Assembly: GCA_963575675.1 (NCBI GenBank)
Contig: CAUYUA010000066.1
Location: 1-64,000, forward strand
DNA from: CAUYUA01 sp963575675
GTDB lineage: Bacteria; Pseudomonadota; Alphaproteobacteria; Azospirillales; Azospirillaceae
Reading direction: 5' to 3'
DNA: 64,000 bases
The first letter of the stretch is position 1, and each line of letters starts with the position of its first letter. A program made the position numbers and the translations under genes. Below, one piece after another: positions 10,228 to 20,894 of the stretch. The notes below the pieces were generated by a model. The model was not told the origin of the DNA and did not search any database. It saw only the letters and a list, made by a program, of their open reading frames with translations.

Positions 10228-10980
10228 TCATTCGGCTTGTCGGCGTGATGCTTTTCGATGAACAAGAATCATCGAAAAGTACGGAACAGTTTCCGGATCA
10301 ATTTCGTGCAGTGGTAAGATGCGCTGGTTCGGCAACGTCGCCCTCTCAATATAGCGCGCCGTTTCGACAAGTCCTATCTCCTCAAGGACTGCGCGAATTT
10401 TGCTGAAATGGCGACCGATCTTCATAATTACGGCGGCTTCCGTCTTCAAGAGTCTCTCTCGTAGATCCTCTGCGTCCAAAGGTCCCGGCAACACCGTCAA
10501 CACATCGTTTCGCGCCGTCAAAGGCATGCCTAAAGCGGCGGCGCTCGCGGTGAACGAGGTTATGCCGGGAACAACCTCAATCGGATGGTGTGGAGCCAAG
10601 CGCTCGAACAGGTATTGAAAGCTGCCGTAGAAAAATGGGTCGCCCTCACATAACAAAGCGACGTTTTCTCCGGCGGAAAGATGTTCGGCGAGAACGGCGG
10701 CGGCTTGATCGTAAATCCGTTGCGCCGGGGCGCGATCGAGAGCCACAAACGGCAGGCGTATTGGAATCTCGATTTGTTTTTCTGGCCGTCCTTTCAGCAG
10801 ATGCTCAGAGATGATCGAGCGCGCGAAGCTCTCGCCGTTTTCAGAGGCGGGATAAGCGATGATCGGCGTTTGTTGTAGAATGCGCAGGGATTTTAAAGTG
10901 ATCAGTTCCGGGTCTCCGGGGCCGACGCCTAGACCGAATAGAACGCCTGAGGTGGGCGAAATGCGCGACGAAGAGGTCAT
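10228..10980 (-). CDS. cobI: Precorrin-2 C20-methyltransferase
   Basis: This enzyme methylates C20 of precorrin-2 with S-adenosylmethionine, giving precorrin-3A, an early step of cobalamin synthesis. The 250-residue protein has the tetrapyrrole methylase hallmarks: N-terminal 'GLGVGPGDPELITLKSL', central 'CEGDPFFYGS' and 'VVPGITSFTASAAALGMPL'. ATG 10980 was chosen because the conserved domain begins about 14 residues later; the frame runs on to 11118 without similarity. No other cobalamin gene is adjacent, so the gene is isolated from its pathway here. Its 3' end overlaps a sequence resembling 25085-25124 (see findings). CbiL of the anaerobic pathway is a close relative, and the two cannot be separated by eye. 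Confidence 0.85.
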   Translation of the reverse strand: MTSSSRISPTSGVLFGLGVGPGDPELITLKSLRILQQTPIIAYPASENGESFARSIISEHLLKGRPEKQIEIPIRLPFVALDRAPAQRIYDQAAAVLAEHLSAGENVALLCEGDPFFYGSFQYLFERLAPHHPIEVVPGITSFTASAAALGMPLTARNDVLTVLPGPLDAEDLRERLLKTEAAVIMKIGRHFSKIRAVLEEIGLVETARYIERATLPNQRILPLHEIDPETVPYFSMILVHRKASRRQAE

Positions 10981-11114
10981 GATTCGGGCCGAAATGCAAG
11001 AGAAGAGGGAATGTTCTTTTAAATACAGAGGCGTAATGACTTTTTTGTTCTCTCTTAAGAGCGAGCGTTCCCCCGTTTCTGTAGATTTTTCACGGGCGAC
11101 TTGATTTAGGCGCA

Positions 11115-12199
<1,085 letters not shown>

Positions 12200-12212
<13 letters not shown>

Positions 12213-13567
12213 GACGTGGTGTAAGAGCCGGCAGCCATCGCGGATTTTCGATAGGGTTCAGGCGCCGGTTGTCACACTGCGGCAAGAGGCGGAAGTGCGT
12301 CAGGATTATCGCTCAACGACACGATAGTTTCCAGTGTCATGTAGCGACGCTGGATAGCCCATTCGTCGGTTTGCTCAAGAAGGATCGCTCCAGCCAAACG
12401 GAAGATTGCATCTTCGTTTGGAAATATTCCAACGACGTCTGTTCGACGCTTGATCTCTCCATTGAGGCGCTCTATAGGATTCGTGGAATATATTTTTACC
12501 CAGTGCTCTTTTGGAAAGGACATGAAAGCAAGAACATCCGTTTCTGAGACATCCATTATTTCTGCAAGCTTTCGAAATTTCGGACGTAAATTATCTGATA
12601 CTTTTCTCCATTGCTCACTTGCGGCCTTGGCGTCTCCCTGAGCGAACGCCGTGCGAATCATCGCGGCAACCATGGGGCGTTGATCTTTGTCGGAAACGTG
12701 AGAAAGAGCATTGCGCATAAAATGAACGCGGCAACGCTGCCAAGATGCCTGTAAGGTTTTGGCCGCAGCCGCTTTGATCCCCTCATGACAATCGGAGATA
12801 ACCAGCTTGACGCCACGCAAGCCGCGTCGCGTAAGAGTGCGCAAGAAGCCTGTCCAAAAGACTTCGGCTTCCGACATGCCGATGGCCATGCCCAGAACCT
12901 CGCGTCGGCCGTCGGTGTTAACTGCCACAGCGATTATTACGGCAACAGAAACGATGTGACCGGCTTCTCTCACCTTGATATAGGTTGCGTCAAGCCAAAG
13001 ATACGGCCATTCCCCTTCAATCGGACGGTTGAGAAAAGCACCGACGCGCACGTCAATATCGGCGCACAAGCGCGACACTTGGCTTCTTGAGATGCCTGTC
13101 ATGCCCATTGCTTGGACAAGGTTATCGACCGAACGGGTCGAAATGCCTTGCACGTAAGCTTCTTGAATAACGGCGACCAACGCTTTTTCGACAGTCCGGC
13201 GCGGTTCAAGAAATGATGGAAAATAACTGCCTTTGCGTAATTTCGGCACATGGAGTTCTATTCGCCCGACACGGGTATCCAACGGCCGTTCACGATAGCC
13301 GTTACGGCTGTTAACCCGATCGTCCGATCGGGCATGGAGCCCAGCTCCGCACGCAGCCTCAGCTTCCATATCCATTAAGCGCTGCAAAGAAAACGCAAGC
13401 ACGTCCTTCAAAAAATCCGCGTCTCCACCCTTTTCAATCAGCTCGGCAAATGCAATCCTGGGATCGGTCATCGTGGTGTCTCCGGTTGGGTGTTATGGGT
13501 CGCACCTGAACCCTATCGAAAATCCGCGATGGCTGCCGGCTCTTACACCACGTCATGGGACGCGATC
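12200..13567 (-). mobile_element. IS256-family insertion sequence, copy 1
   Basis: The 1368-bp element has perfect 63-bp terminal inverted repeats beginning gatcgcgtcccatgacgtgg. The GTGTAA-type motif just inside matches the style of IS256 ends. It is flanked by the duplication gaacagct. The transposase reads on the minus strand, in the same direction as the kinase gene it interrupts. Length, ends and encoded protein match copy 2 at 17717-19084, so both are recent arrivals. Confidence 0.95.
12272..13471 (-). CDS. IS256-family transposase, copy 1
   Basis: This 399-residue DDE transposase would excise and insert the IS, probably by a copy-out mechanism with a circular intermediate as known for IS256. 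Conserved acidic residues are seen in 'LWLDATYIKVRE', 'LVISDCHEGIKAA' and 'TNPIERLNGEIKRRT'. The zinc-like C...C/H pattern 'CRVHFMRNAL' lies between the last two. The length is normal and the protein is identical to that of copy 2, with no frameshift, so the element is probably active. Confidence 0.95.
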   Translation of the reverse strand: MTDPRIAFAELIEKGGDADFLKDVLAFSLQRLMDMEAEAACGAGLHARSDDRVNSRNGYRERPLDTRVGRIELHVPKLRKGSYFPSFLEPRRTVEKALVAVIQEAYVQGISTRSVDNLVQAMGMTGISRSQVSRLCADIDVRVGAFLNRPIEGEWPYLWLDATYIKVREAGHIVSVAVIIAVAVNTDGRREVLGMAIGMSEAEVFWTGFLRTLTRRGLRGVKLVISDCHEGIKAAAAKTLQASWQRCRVHFMRNALSHVSDKDQRPMVAAMIRTAFAQGDAKAASEQWRKVSDNLRPKFRKLAEIMDVSETDVLAFMSFPKEHWVKIYSTNPIERLNGEIKRRTDVVGIFPNEDAIFRLAGAILLEQTDEWAIQRRYMTLETIVSLSDNPDALPPLAAV

Positions 13568-16500
13568 GAACAGCTCGATGGGAGCGTCAGAGGCGTCCGT
13601 CGCGACAGTGTTTGCTGAGGAGCCGTTGGTCGGGTCGAGAGCGTCGACAGGAATGCGAAGAGGCATTCGCGCTTCGAACACGCTTCCCTGTCCAGGCGCG
13701 CTTTGCGCCGTAATGGTTCCGTCCATCAAGTTCATAAGATTTCTGGAAATCGACAGTCCCAGGCCGGAACCGCCAAAGCATCGGGTGGTGGAGCCGTCCG
13801 CTTGCTCAAAAGGTTGGAACAGACGCTCCATTGCTTCAGGAGCGATCCCGATGCCGGAGTCTGCGATCCGGAAGATCAGAACTTCGGCCTCGCGGGTTGC
13901 GGACAGCAGCACCGAACCGCCAATCGGAGTGAATTTGACGGCGTTGCTCAATAAATTGATCAGGACCTGCTCAATTCGTTTGGAATCGCCGACAATATGC
14001 GTCGGCAAATCGGCGGCTTCCTCGATGTTCAGCCGCAATCCTTTGGCGTAACTCCGCATGGCGATGGTTCGGATCGAACAATCAATCACTTGACCGATCT
14101 CGACAGGCGCGATTTCCAAGCTCATGCGACCGGACTCGATTTTCGAGAAATCAAGAATGTCGTCGATCACGCCGAGCAATCCTTGTCCGGAGTCGAGTAT
14201 TTGCGTGAAGATTTGGTAATTTTTTCGGTCGTTGCATTCGCGTGCTCCGATTTGAGCCAATCCCAAAACCGCGTTCAGCGGCGTTCGGATTTCATGGCTC
14301 ATGTTGGCGAGGAACTCTCGACGGAGATGCGCGAGTCGCTCGGCTTCGTTGCGGGCCTTCTCCCGCGCCTCTTCGACGGCTTTTCGTTCGGAAATGTCGG
14401 TCATGAAGGCGATGAAGCGGGCGGGCGCGCCGCTTGCCGCAGGCAGGCAGTGAAGGACGATCTCGACCGGAATATTCCGTCCGTCCTTGGCGGTTTGGAC
14501 TGTTTCGAAGATCGTGCGACGTTGACCTTCGAAGGTTTCAACCATTTGGGCGAGCTTCTTGTTGGTGAAGTTTTTGTCCACGTCCTGAATGCGCATTCCG
14601 AGCATTTCTTCGACGGTGTAGCCCAACATCTCGGCTGCGCACTTGTTCACATAGAGAAATAATCCGGTTTGAGCCTCCACCCAATGAATCCCGATGCCGA
14701 CCGATTCCATCGCGAACTGGGTCGCCGACAATTTGTCGTTGGTTTCCTGCAATTCTGTGGTGCGAGCCGTGACCAACATTTCCAAATGCTCGCGATATTG
14801 CTTCAGTTCGGCTTCCGCAATTTTGCGGTCGCTGACGTCGCGACAGGCGCCGTAGGCGGTTCCGTCATGGAGCAGAATTGCGTTGATTTCCACCGGAACG
14901 CGGTCGCCGTTTCGACGTTGGAGAATCAGCTCGGTGGTTAAACGGCCAGTGCGTTGCAGTTCCTGAAACGTCTGGAGGGTGCGTTCTCTGTCCTCTTCGG
15001 GAGAAACGTCGGCGATCGAAAGGCCGATCAACGCCTTTCGATCGCATTTCAACAACCGCCCGGCTTGACGGTTGGCGTAAATATAGCGTCCTTCTCGATT
15101 AACGACGAACACCGCGTCGGCGGCGTTGTCCAAAACACTGTGATAACGCGCCTCGCTTTCTTCAAGCGCGCGGGTTTTTTCCTTCAGCGGACGCAGATCA
15201 ATGTAATTGACGATGAAGCCGACCGGATCATTGGTGGTGTTGTGGATGGTGGCCAGAGTGGCGTAAACCGGAATTTCGTCGCCATCGTGGGTGAGATAGG
15301 CCACATCGCCCGACCATGTGTCGTCCTTCAACGCTCGAAGTCGAATATCTTCGACATTTTGAGGATGTTCTGGATCATTGGCGAACAGCGCGCTCAGAGG
15401 CGCGCCGACCAGATATTCGGCGGTGTAGCCCAAAACATTGACGAAGGCGGGGTTGACATAAGTAATCCGAGTTTCGAAATCGGTCAACGCCGTAGGAAGC
15501 CCCGATTGTCGGAGGGCTTGACTGAGACAATGTTGCTCTTCGGTGGCGCGTTTGCGCTGAGTAATGTCTTCCGAGAAAATCATGATCCCGCCGATTGCGC
15601 CTTCTTGCGTGCGCCACGGCAGAATCTCCCATCGCAGCCACTGCACGCCGCCATCGCTTCTTTCAAACCGATCTTCATCGGCGCGTAAAATTTCGCCGGC
15701 CAGACCGCGACGATGCAATTCTTTCCAGGTTTCCGGAATTTCCGGGAATATCTCGTAATGGGATCGGCCAATGATCGCTTGTTGTCTAAGGCCATAGTCT
15801 TCCAGCCAACGATGGCTGACGGCCAGATATCGCATTTCGTGATCGAACATGGCTAGAGAGGCCGGAGCGTGCTCGATAAACATTTTTAGGCGTTCTTCGC
15901 TTTCCCGCAGGGCGGCTTCGGCTTGTTTTCGCGCAGTGACGTCAAGAACAATGCCGATGTATCGGGACACCTTGCCTGCGGCGTCGCGGATGGGTTGTCC
16001 TCGACTGAACAACCAGCGCTCCGAAGCGCCGGGCGGACGGCAAGTCTTCCATTCAACCTCGAATTGTTCGCCTCGCGCCACCGCCGCGCCGATAAACGCC
16101 TCGACCCGATTGTCATGGTCCGGGTGGATTGTTTGCCGCCACAAACTATAGGTCGGCGATGCGGAGGACGGCTCCAAATCATAGAGCCGCCAAATCTCTT
16201 CCGACCAATGGTTTTCGCCGGTGGCGATGTTCCACTCCCATGTGCCGGCGCGGGCCGAGTCCAGCGCCAAACGCAACCGTTGTTCGCTGTCGCGCAACGC
16301 GACATTGGCGGCTTCGGCGCGCAGACGGGCGGCGACTGCGTCTTCCATCAGATTGAGCGCGGCCACTCGCGCTTGACTCTGGGTCTCTAAAGATTCCTCC
16401 TGCGTTTCGCGCAGAATCTGCTCTCCCCGTTTGCGTTCGGTGACGTCGAAGAACGTGACGAGCACGTCTTGGTCGAGCACGATGCCGGAGACTTCCACAA

Positions 16501-17794
16501 TTCGAACCGAGCCGTCTTTGCAGACGATGCTGCGCTCATAAGGAATAATGCTATCGTTGTTCTCGGCGGCGCGTCGTATGACATTGTTCCAGGACGTCAA
16601 TCCCCTTCGCTGATAATCCGCGTCGGGATGCGCCATTCGCCACCATGTCTCCAAATCCGGCGCGTTGGCGCAGTCATAACCGAACAGTTGCGTGAAACGC
16701 GCGTTGACGTCGGTTATAAGGCCGTTTTCACGAACCAGTCCCATCGACACCGGCGCCAAATCAAACAAACGACGAAAACGCTGCTTGCTGGACAATTGGC
16801 TGAGCAACGCCGCTTCACGCTCCGTCGCTTCATGTTCCAAGCGGTCGCGCAAATCCTTGATCTCTACAATCGACGCCGGAGGAAGCGTTTGCTTCGACGT
16901 TGCGGAAAGCGCCAACAATGATCGCGACAAACGGGCGCCTCCCAATCGTCCTCCCATGACTCCAATCAAAGTGGCGCCCAGAATCATCATGGCAAGCTCG
17001 ATGATGACTTGGCGTGTTGCGGCGTCGAAAAGGTTGCGCGGAATTCGTAAGGTCACCGACCAGGCAGACAAGGCGGAGGGAATCGAGAAATGCTTTTCGC
17101 TGTGTTCGGTGGAGGGGGCTGTCGCTTGCGTGGCGTTCGGTTCGCGCCAAGCAATGATTTCGCCTTTGCCGTCCTTCATGACGACCCCCCATTCGGGCGG
17201 TAAGGCGAGTTCGTTGAGATGTTGTTGGAATTGTTGGGACTCGATGACGGTGATCAGCAGGTGAATCGGAGTTTCGTTGCGCGTCACCGGCACGGCGATA
17301 GCCACCAGTTTTTGTTTGGCGATCGGCCCCAAAAATTGATCGCCGACCGCCGGTTTGCCGGTGGTCAAGGCGGTTGGCGCGGCGGCGTTGCCATCCACGC
17401 GCGGCAGCTTCGGCAAGGGCGTTCCGAAGGGCGCGCGGGTGTTGAAGCGCATCTGGAAATCCAGATCGGCAAGCAAAACATGACTGCCGAAGTTATGATA
17501 AAAACCTTGAGCCTCGCGGTAGAAGTCGCTCCATCGGGCGGGAGTGTCCGCCAGAGGCGATTCCGCCAAGACCTGCATCGCGGCGATCTTGGCGGCGAGG
17601 TGGCGATCGATCGAAGTTACAATATTTTGCGCCAATTGAGACGCTTCCTGATCGCGCAAAGCCTCCAGCTTCTGCACATAACCAACGGCCAAAAACGTCG
17701 ACAACGCGATCAGAGGGATCGCGTCCCATGACGTGGTGTAAGAGCCGGCAGCCATCGCGGATTTTCGATAGGGTTCAGGTGCGACCCATAACAC
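13553..17794 (-). CDS. Central fragment of the split kinase: Cache sensor, six PAS domains, kinase core
   Basis: The 1413-codon frame starts at a GTG (17794) inside IS copy 2 and ends at a TGA inside IS copy 1 (…IELF from the gene, DRVP from the IS). The first 26 residues are therefore IS-derived. After a hydrophobic segment ('PLIALSTFLAVGYV') comes a periplasmic sensor to about residue 260, a second membrane segment ('QVIIELAMMILGATLIGVMGG') and six PAS domains. The phospho-His lies in 'NMSHEIRTPLNAVLG' (residue 1167). The ATP-binding N, G1 and G2 boxes are 'INLLSNAVKFT', 'DSGIGIA' and 'GGSGLGLSI'. The kinase core is complete but lacks its receiver and Hpt. Expression would need a promoter and ribosome site supplied by the IS end. 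Confidence 0.8.
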   Translation of the reverse strand: MLWVAPEPYRKSAMAAGSYTTSWDAIPLIALSTFLAVGYVQKLEALRDQEASQLAQNIVTSIDRHLAAKIAAMQVLAESPLADTPARWSDFYREAQGFYHNFGSHVLLADLDFQMRFNTRAPFGTPLPKLPRVDGNAAAPTALTTGKPAVGDQFLGPIAKQKLVAIAVPVTRNETPIHLLITVIESQQFQQHLNELALPPEWGVVMKDGKGEIIAWREPNATQATAPSTEHSEKHFSIPSALSAWSVTLRIPRNLFDAATRQVIIELAMMILGATLIGVMGGRLGGARLSRSLLALSATSKQTLPPASIVEIKDLRDRLEHEATEREAALLSQLSSKQRFRRLFDLAPVSMGLVRENGLITDVNARFTQLFGYDCANAPDLETWWRMAHPDADYQRRGLTSWNNVIRRAAENNDSIIPYERSIVCKDGSVRIVEVSGIVLDQDVLVTFFDVTERKRGEQILRETQEESLETQSQARVAALNLMEDAVAARLRAEAANVALRDSEQRLRLALDSARAGTWEWNIATGENHWSEEIWRLYDLEPSSASPTYSLWRQTIHPDHDNRVEAFIGAAVARGEQFEVEWKTCRPPGASERWLFSRGQPIRDAAGKVSRYIGIVLDVTARKQAEAALRESEERLKMFIEHAPASLAMFDHEMRYLAVSHRWLEDYGLRQQAIIGRSHYEIFPEIPETWKELHRRGLAGEILRADEDRFERSDGGVQWLRWEILPWRTQEGAIGGIMIFSEDITQRKRATEEQHCLSQALRQSGLPTALTDFETRITYVNPAFVNVLGYTAEYLVGAPLSALFANDPEHPQNVEDIRLRALKDDTWSGDVAYLTHDGDEIPVYATLATIHNTTNDPVGFIVNYIDLRPLKEKTRALEESEARYHSVLDNAADAVFVVNREGRYIYANRQAGRLLKCDRKALIGLSIADVSPEEDRERTLQTFQELQRTGRLTTELILQRRNGDRVPVEINAILLHDGTAYGACRDVSDRKIAEAELKQYREHLEMLVTARTTELQETNDKLSATQFAMESVGIGIHWVEAQTGLFLYVNKCAAEMLGYTVEEMLGMRIQDVDKNFTNKKLAQMVETFEGQRRTIFETVQTAKDGRNIPVEIVLHCLPAASGAPARFIAFMTDISERKAVEEAREKARNEAERLAHLRREFLANMSHEIRTPLNAVLGLAQIGARECNDRKNYQIFTQILDSGQGLLGVIDDILDFSKIESGRMSLEIAPVEIGQVIDCSIRTIAMRSYAKGLRLNIEEAADLPTHIVGDSKRIEQVLINLLSNAVKFTPIGGSVLLSATREAEVLIFRIADSGIGIAPEAMERLFQPFEQADGSTTRCFGGSGLGLSISRNLMNLMDGTITAQSAPGQGSVFEARMPLRIPVDALDPTNGSSANTVATDASDAPIELFDRVP
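13568..13575. repeat. Target-site duplication gaacagct (right of IS copy 1)
   Basis: Direct partner of 12192-12199. Deleting the IS and one copy of this octamer rejoins the kinase codons in frame. Confidence 0.9.
17709..17716. repeat. Target-site duplication atcagagg (left; partner at 19085-19092)
   Basis: The octamer atcagagg directly flanks IS copy 2 on both sides. It differs from the octamer around copy 1, so the two elements came in by separate events. Confidence 0.9.
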
Positions 17795-19084
17795 CCAACC
17801 GGAGACACCACGATGACCGATCCCAGGATTGCATTTGCCGAGCTGATTGAAAAGGGTGGAGACGCGGATTTTTTGAAGGACGTGCTTGCGTTTTCTTTGC
17901 AGCGCTTAATGGATATGGAAGCTGAGGCTGCGTGCGGAGCTGGGCTCCATGCCCGATCGGACGATCGGGTTAACAGCCGTAACGGCTATCGTGAACGGCC
18001 GTTGGATACCCGTGTCGGGCGAATAGAACTCCATGTGCCGAAATTACGCAAAGGCAGTTATTTTCCATCATTTCTTGAACCGCGCCGGACTGTCGAAAAA
18101 GCGTTGGTCGCCGTTATTCAAGAAGCTTACGTGCAAGGCATTTCGACCCGTTCGGTCGATAACCTTGTCCAAGCAATGGGCATGACAGGCATCTCAAGAA
18201 GCCAAGTGTCGCGCTTGTGCGCCGATATTGACGTGCGCGTCGGTGCTTTTCTCAACCGTCCGATTGAAGGGGAATGGCCGTATCTTTGGCTTGACGCAAC
18301 CTATATCAAGGTGAGAGAAGCCGGTCACATCGTTTCTGTTGCCGTAATAATCGCTGTGGCAGTTAACACCGACGGCCGACGCGAGGTTCTGGGCATGGCC
18401 ATCGGCATGTCGGAAGCCGAAGTCTTTTGGACAGGCTTCTTGCGCACTCTTACGCGACGCGGCTTGCGTGGCGTCAAGCTGGTTATCTCCGATTGTCATG
18501 AGGGGATCAAAGCGGCTGCGGCCAAAACCTTACAGGCATCTTGGCAGCGTTGCCGCGTTCATTTTATGCGCAATGCTCTTTCTCACGTTTCCGACAAAGA
18601 TCAACGCCCCATGGTTGCCGCGATGATTCGCACGGCGTTCGCTCAGGGAGACGCCAAGGCCGCAAGTGAGCAATGGAGAAAAGTATCAGATAATTTACGT
18701 CCGAAATTTCGAAAGCTTGCAGAAATAATGGATGTCTCAGAAACGGATGTTCTTGCTTTCATGTCCTTTCCAAAAGAGCACTGGGTAAAAATATATTCCA
18801 CGAATCCTATAGAGCGCCTCAATGGAGAGATCAAGCGTCGAACAGACGTCGTTGGAATATTTCCAAACGAAGATGCAATCTTCCGTTTGGCTGGAGCGAT
18901 CCTTCTTGAGCAAACCGACGAATGGGCTATCCAGCGTCGCTACATGACACTGGAAACTATCGTGTCGTTGAGCGATAATCCTGACGCACTTCCGCCTCTT
19001 GCCGCAGTGTGACAACCGGCGCCTGAACCCTATCGAAAATCCGCGATGGCTGCCGGCTCTTACACCACGTCATGGGACGCGATC
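17717..19084 (+). mobile_element. IS256-family insertion sequence, copy 2
   Basis: A second 1368-bp copy with the same 63-bp terminal inverted repeats as copy 1 but the opposite orientation. It is inserted 56 bp into the kinase gene, within the codons for the first membrane helix. The pair encloses about 4.1 kb of kinase sequence between inverted IS copies, a configuration that can invert by homologous recombination. Confidence 0.95.
17813..19012 (+). CDS. IS256-family transposase, copy 2
   Basis: This 399-residue DDE transposase is identical in sequence to the product at 12272-13471, with the same acidic residues in 'LDATYIK', 'ISDCHEG' and 'PIERLNGE'. It reads opposite to the interrupted kinase gene. 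The 96 bp between the IS left end and the start codon and the 72 bp after the stop match copy 1 exactly. Confidence 0.95.
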   Translation: MTDPRIAFAELIEKGGDADFLKDVLAFSLQRLMDMEAEAACGAGLHARSDDRVNSRNGYRERPLDTRVGRIELHVPKLRKGSYFPSFLEPRRTVEKALVAVIQEAYVQGISTRSVDNLVQAMGMTGISRSQVSRLCADIDVRVGAFLNRPIEGEWPYLWLDATYIKVREAGHIVSVAVIIAVAVNTDGRREVLGMAIGMSEAEVFWTGFLRTLTRRGLRGVKLVISDCHEGIKAAAAKTLQASWQRCRVHFMRNALSHVSDKDQRPMVAAMIRTAFAQGDAKAASEQWRKVSDNLRPKFRKLAEIMDVSETDVLAFMSFPKEHWVKIYSTNPIERLNGEIKRRTDVVGIFPNEDAIFRLAGAILLEQTDEWAIQRRYMTLETIVSLSDNPDALPPLAAV

Positions 19085-19261
19085 ATCAGAGGCGCTACGC
19101 ATCCCCAGACGAGTCCGGTCAGAAAGGTGTTTAGTCTCATGGAGCCTCTTGCGTCGCGCAACCCAACAACGACGGCGTTCGATCAAAGAAACTTCCTCCG
19201 TTTGAGGGTTCTCTTTCTTGCGGAGAAAGAAATTCGAATCTCTTTAAGAGACTCTGGAATA

Positions 19262-20779
19262 TCACTTTCCGATGATATGGTTCAGAAATCTTAGGCAGTA
19301 AGGAGGGTCTTGCCCAAGTTGTTGTGACAACTCATTCACCTGCCGCTTCAGCTCCACCATGTTCATTTCCCGTCCCACAGAGGCGCGGTTGAACCGCTCT
19401 AATTCTTCGTTGCGCAAGCGCAATTCTTCAGTCTGCCGCAACATCTCTTTGGCTTGTCGTTGCAATTCGTTTTCCGCATGTTTTCGCTCGGTGATGTCGC
19501 TGATCACGCCGATCAGACGCGCCGCTTTTCCGTCGCCGCCATCGATCGGATCGGCTCGATTGCTGATCCAACGAATTTCGCCGTCGGGACGACGGACGCG
19601 AAATTCCGCAACAAACGTCTTTTGCGTCTCCACCGCTCTTCGCGCTTCCGTCATAACGTGATCTGCGTCTTCGGGGTGCAGTAGAGCGATTAAATCGTCA
19701 AGTGTCGCGTTGAAGTCCGTGATGCCGCAAATACGGCGGCATTCGGGCGACCAGTAGACTTTTCCGGATTCCACACTCCACTCCCACACGCCCATTTGCG
19801 ACGCCGTGAGGGCGAGCTGTAGTCTTTGTTCGCTTTCTTGCCGCGCTCGTTCCGAATTTTCGCGTTCGCTGACGTCCAAGACAATTCCGATCATCGCCGG
19901 TCGTCCATTGTAGAAGAAGGACCGTCCATGAACATCAATGAAAAAAAGAACCCCGTCCAAGCGACGCGCCGGAAATTGTCCTCGAAACTCCGACATCGGG
20001 GTGTCGAGACAACGCCGTATCTGGTTCATTGTCTCTATGCGGCGCTCCTGCGCGATCAGCGTTTCCAAAGACAGGTTTTGAATGGCGTCGGCTGCGGAAA
20101 CGCAACCGAACATTTCGACAAACGCTCGATTGACGTAAAGAAAGTTATTTTCCTGTAAAATATAGACGCCCGCCAATGATTGATCGATCAGAGGGCGGAG
20201 CTTCGCTTCCGCAGCGTTTCTTTCGGTTTGGCGAAGTCGCCGATGGGTCAACGAAAACAGCACGCCCATGGCGAAGAATACCCCGATTGGGATGATTGAA
20301 AAGGGGGTTTCGAGCTTGAACGAAAATTGTTGGGGGATAAAGACGTACCAGACCATCAGAGTGGAGAGAAAGGTCGCTGCGACGCCGCCGACAACGCCGC
20401 TGATCCAGGCGCTGAAGTACACCGCAGGATAGAACAAGAGCCATGCATAGGGTTGAAGATGCTCCCAGAAGGTCCATTGCAGCGCAAAGGCGACGATGGG
20501 AGGAGCCAGAGCCGCCGCCAAACGCAACCAACTCCAATCGCTTTCATCCAATGGCGGAGTGGCGGGGTCGGCGTCCGGAGGAACCGCCCGTAATGTCAGA
20601 AAAAGCATCACGGCGGTTAGCGCGACAAACATCAATCCGTTGGTTGTGGCGAACCGGATCAAGGCGGTCGAAGAAACCAGAGCCGCCATATGGTCGGAAA
20701 AGGCGATCCAAAGCGACGCGAAAACAACATAACCGACCGTAGCTTTAGCAATGAAGCGACTACGTAAGGACAAAGACAT
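19262..20779 (-). CDS. Membrane PAS sensor without a transmitter domain (DUF4118-like)
   Basis: This 505-residue protein has four to six N-terminal membrane helices resembling the KdpD-type DUF4118 sensor module ('LLFYPAVYFSAWISGVVGGVAATFLSTL'-like region, about residues 85-170). Two PAS domains follow, including 'GVYILQENNFLYVNRAFVEM' and 'MGVWEWSVESGKVYWSPE', both ending in PAC-type 'DVSERE' and 'DITERK'. The C-terminus is a coiled coil ('EMNMVELKRQVNELSQQLG') that in relatives leads into a kinase or cyclase domain; here the protein stops. Nothing after the stop restores an output domain. It lies 121 bp upstream of the split kinase and 115 bp downstream of the next hybrid kinase, all on the minus strand, so it may work with one of them. 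A GTG three bases upstream is an alternative start. Confidence 0.8.
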   Translation of the reverse strand: MSLSLRSRFIAKATVGYVVFASLWIAFSDHMAALVSSTALIRFATTNGLMFVALTAVMLFLTLRAVPPDADPATPPLDESDWSWLRLAAALAPPIVAFALQWTFWEHLQPYAWLLFYPAVYFSAWISGVVGGVAATFLSTLMVWYVFIPQQFSFKLETPFSIIPIGVFFAMGVLFSLTHRRLRQTERNAAEAKLRPLIDQSLAGVYILQENNFLYVNRAFVEMFGCVSAADAIQNLSLETLIAQERRIETMNQIRRCLDTPMSEFRGQFPARRLDGVLFFIDVHGRSFFYNGRPAMIGIVLDVSERENSERARQESEQRLQLALTASQMGVWEWSVESGKVYWSPECRRICGITDFNATLDDLIALLHPEDADHVMTEARRAVETQKTFVAEFRVRRPDGEIRWISNRADPIDGGDGKAARLIGVISDITERKHAENELQRQAKEMLRQTEELRLRNEELERFNRASVGREMNMVELKRQVNELSQQLGQDPPYCLRFLNHIIGK

Positions 20780-20894
20780 CACGACGTCTCCAAAACGACC
20801 GGACGTTCCTTTCTATTCTTCATGTCGATCCGTATGTCGACCAGTCGAGCCGCCGTTCTGTCTGAACGACGGTTTGCGACTGTTGCTGATGCCG

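Noticed and set aside
16469..17731. Several plus-strand frames of 100-190 codons over the kinase core
   Set aside because: Shadows of the minus-strand kinase, whose domains are clear throughout.
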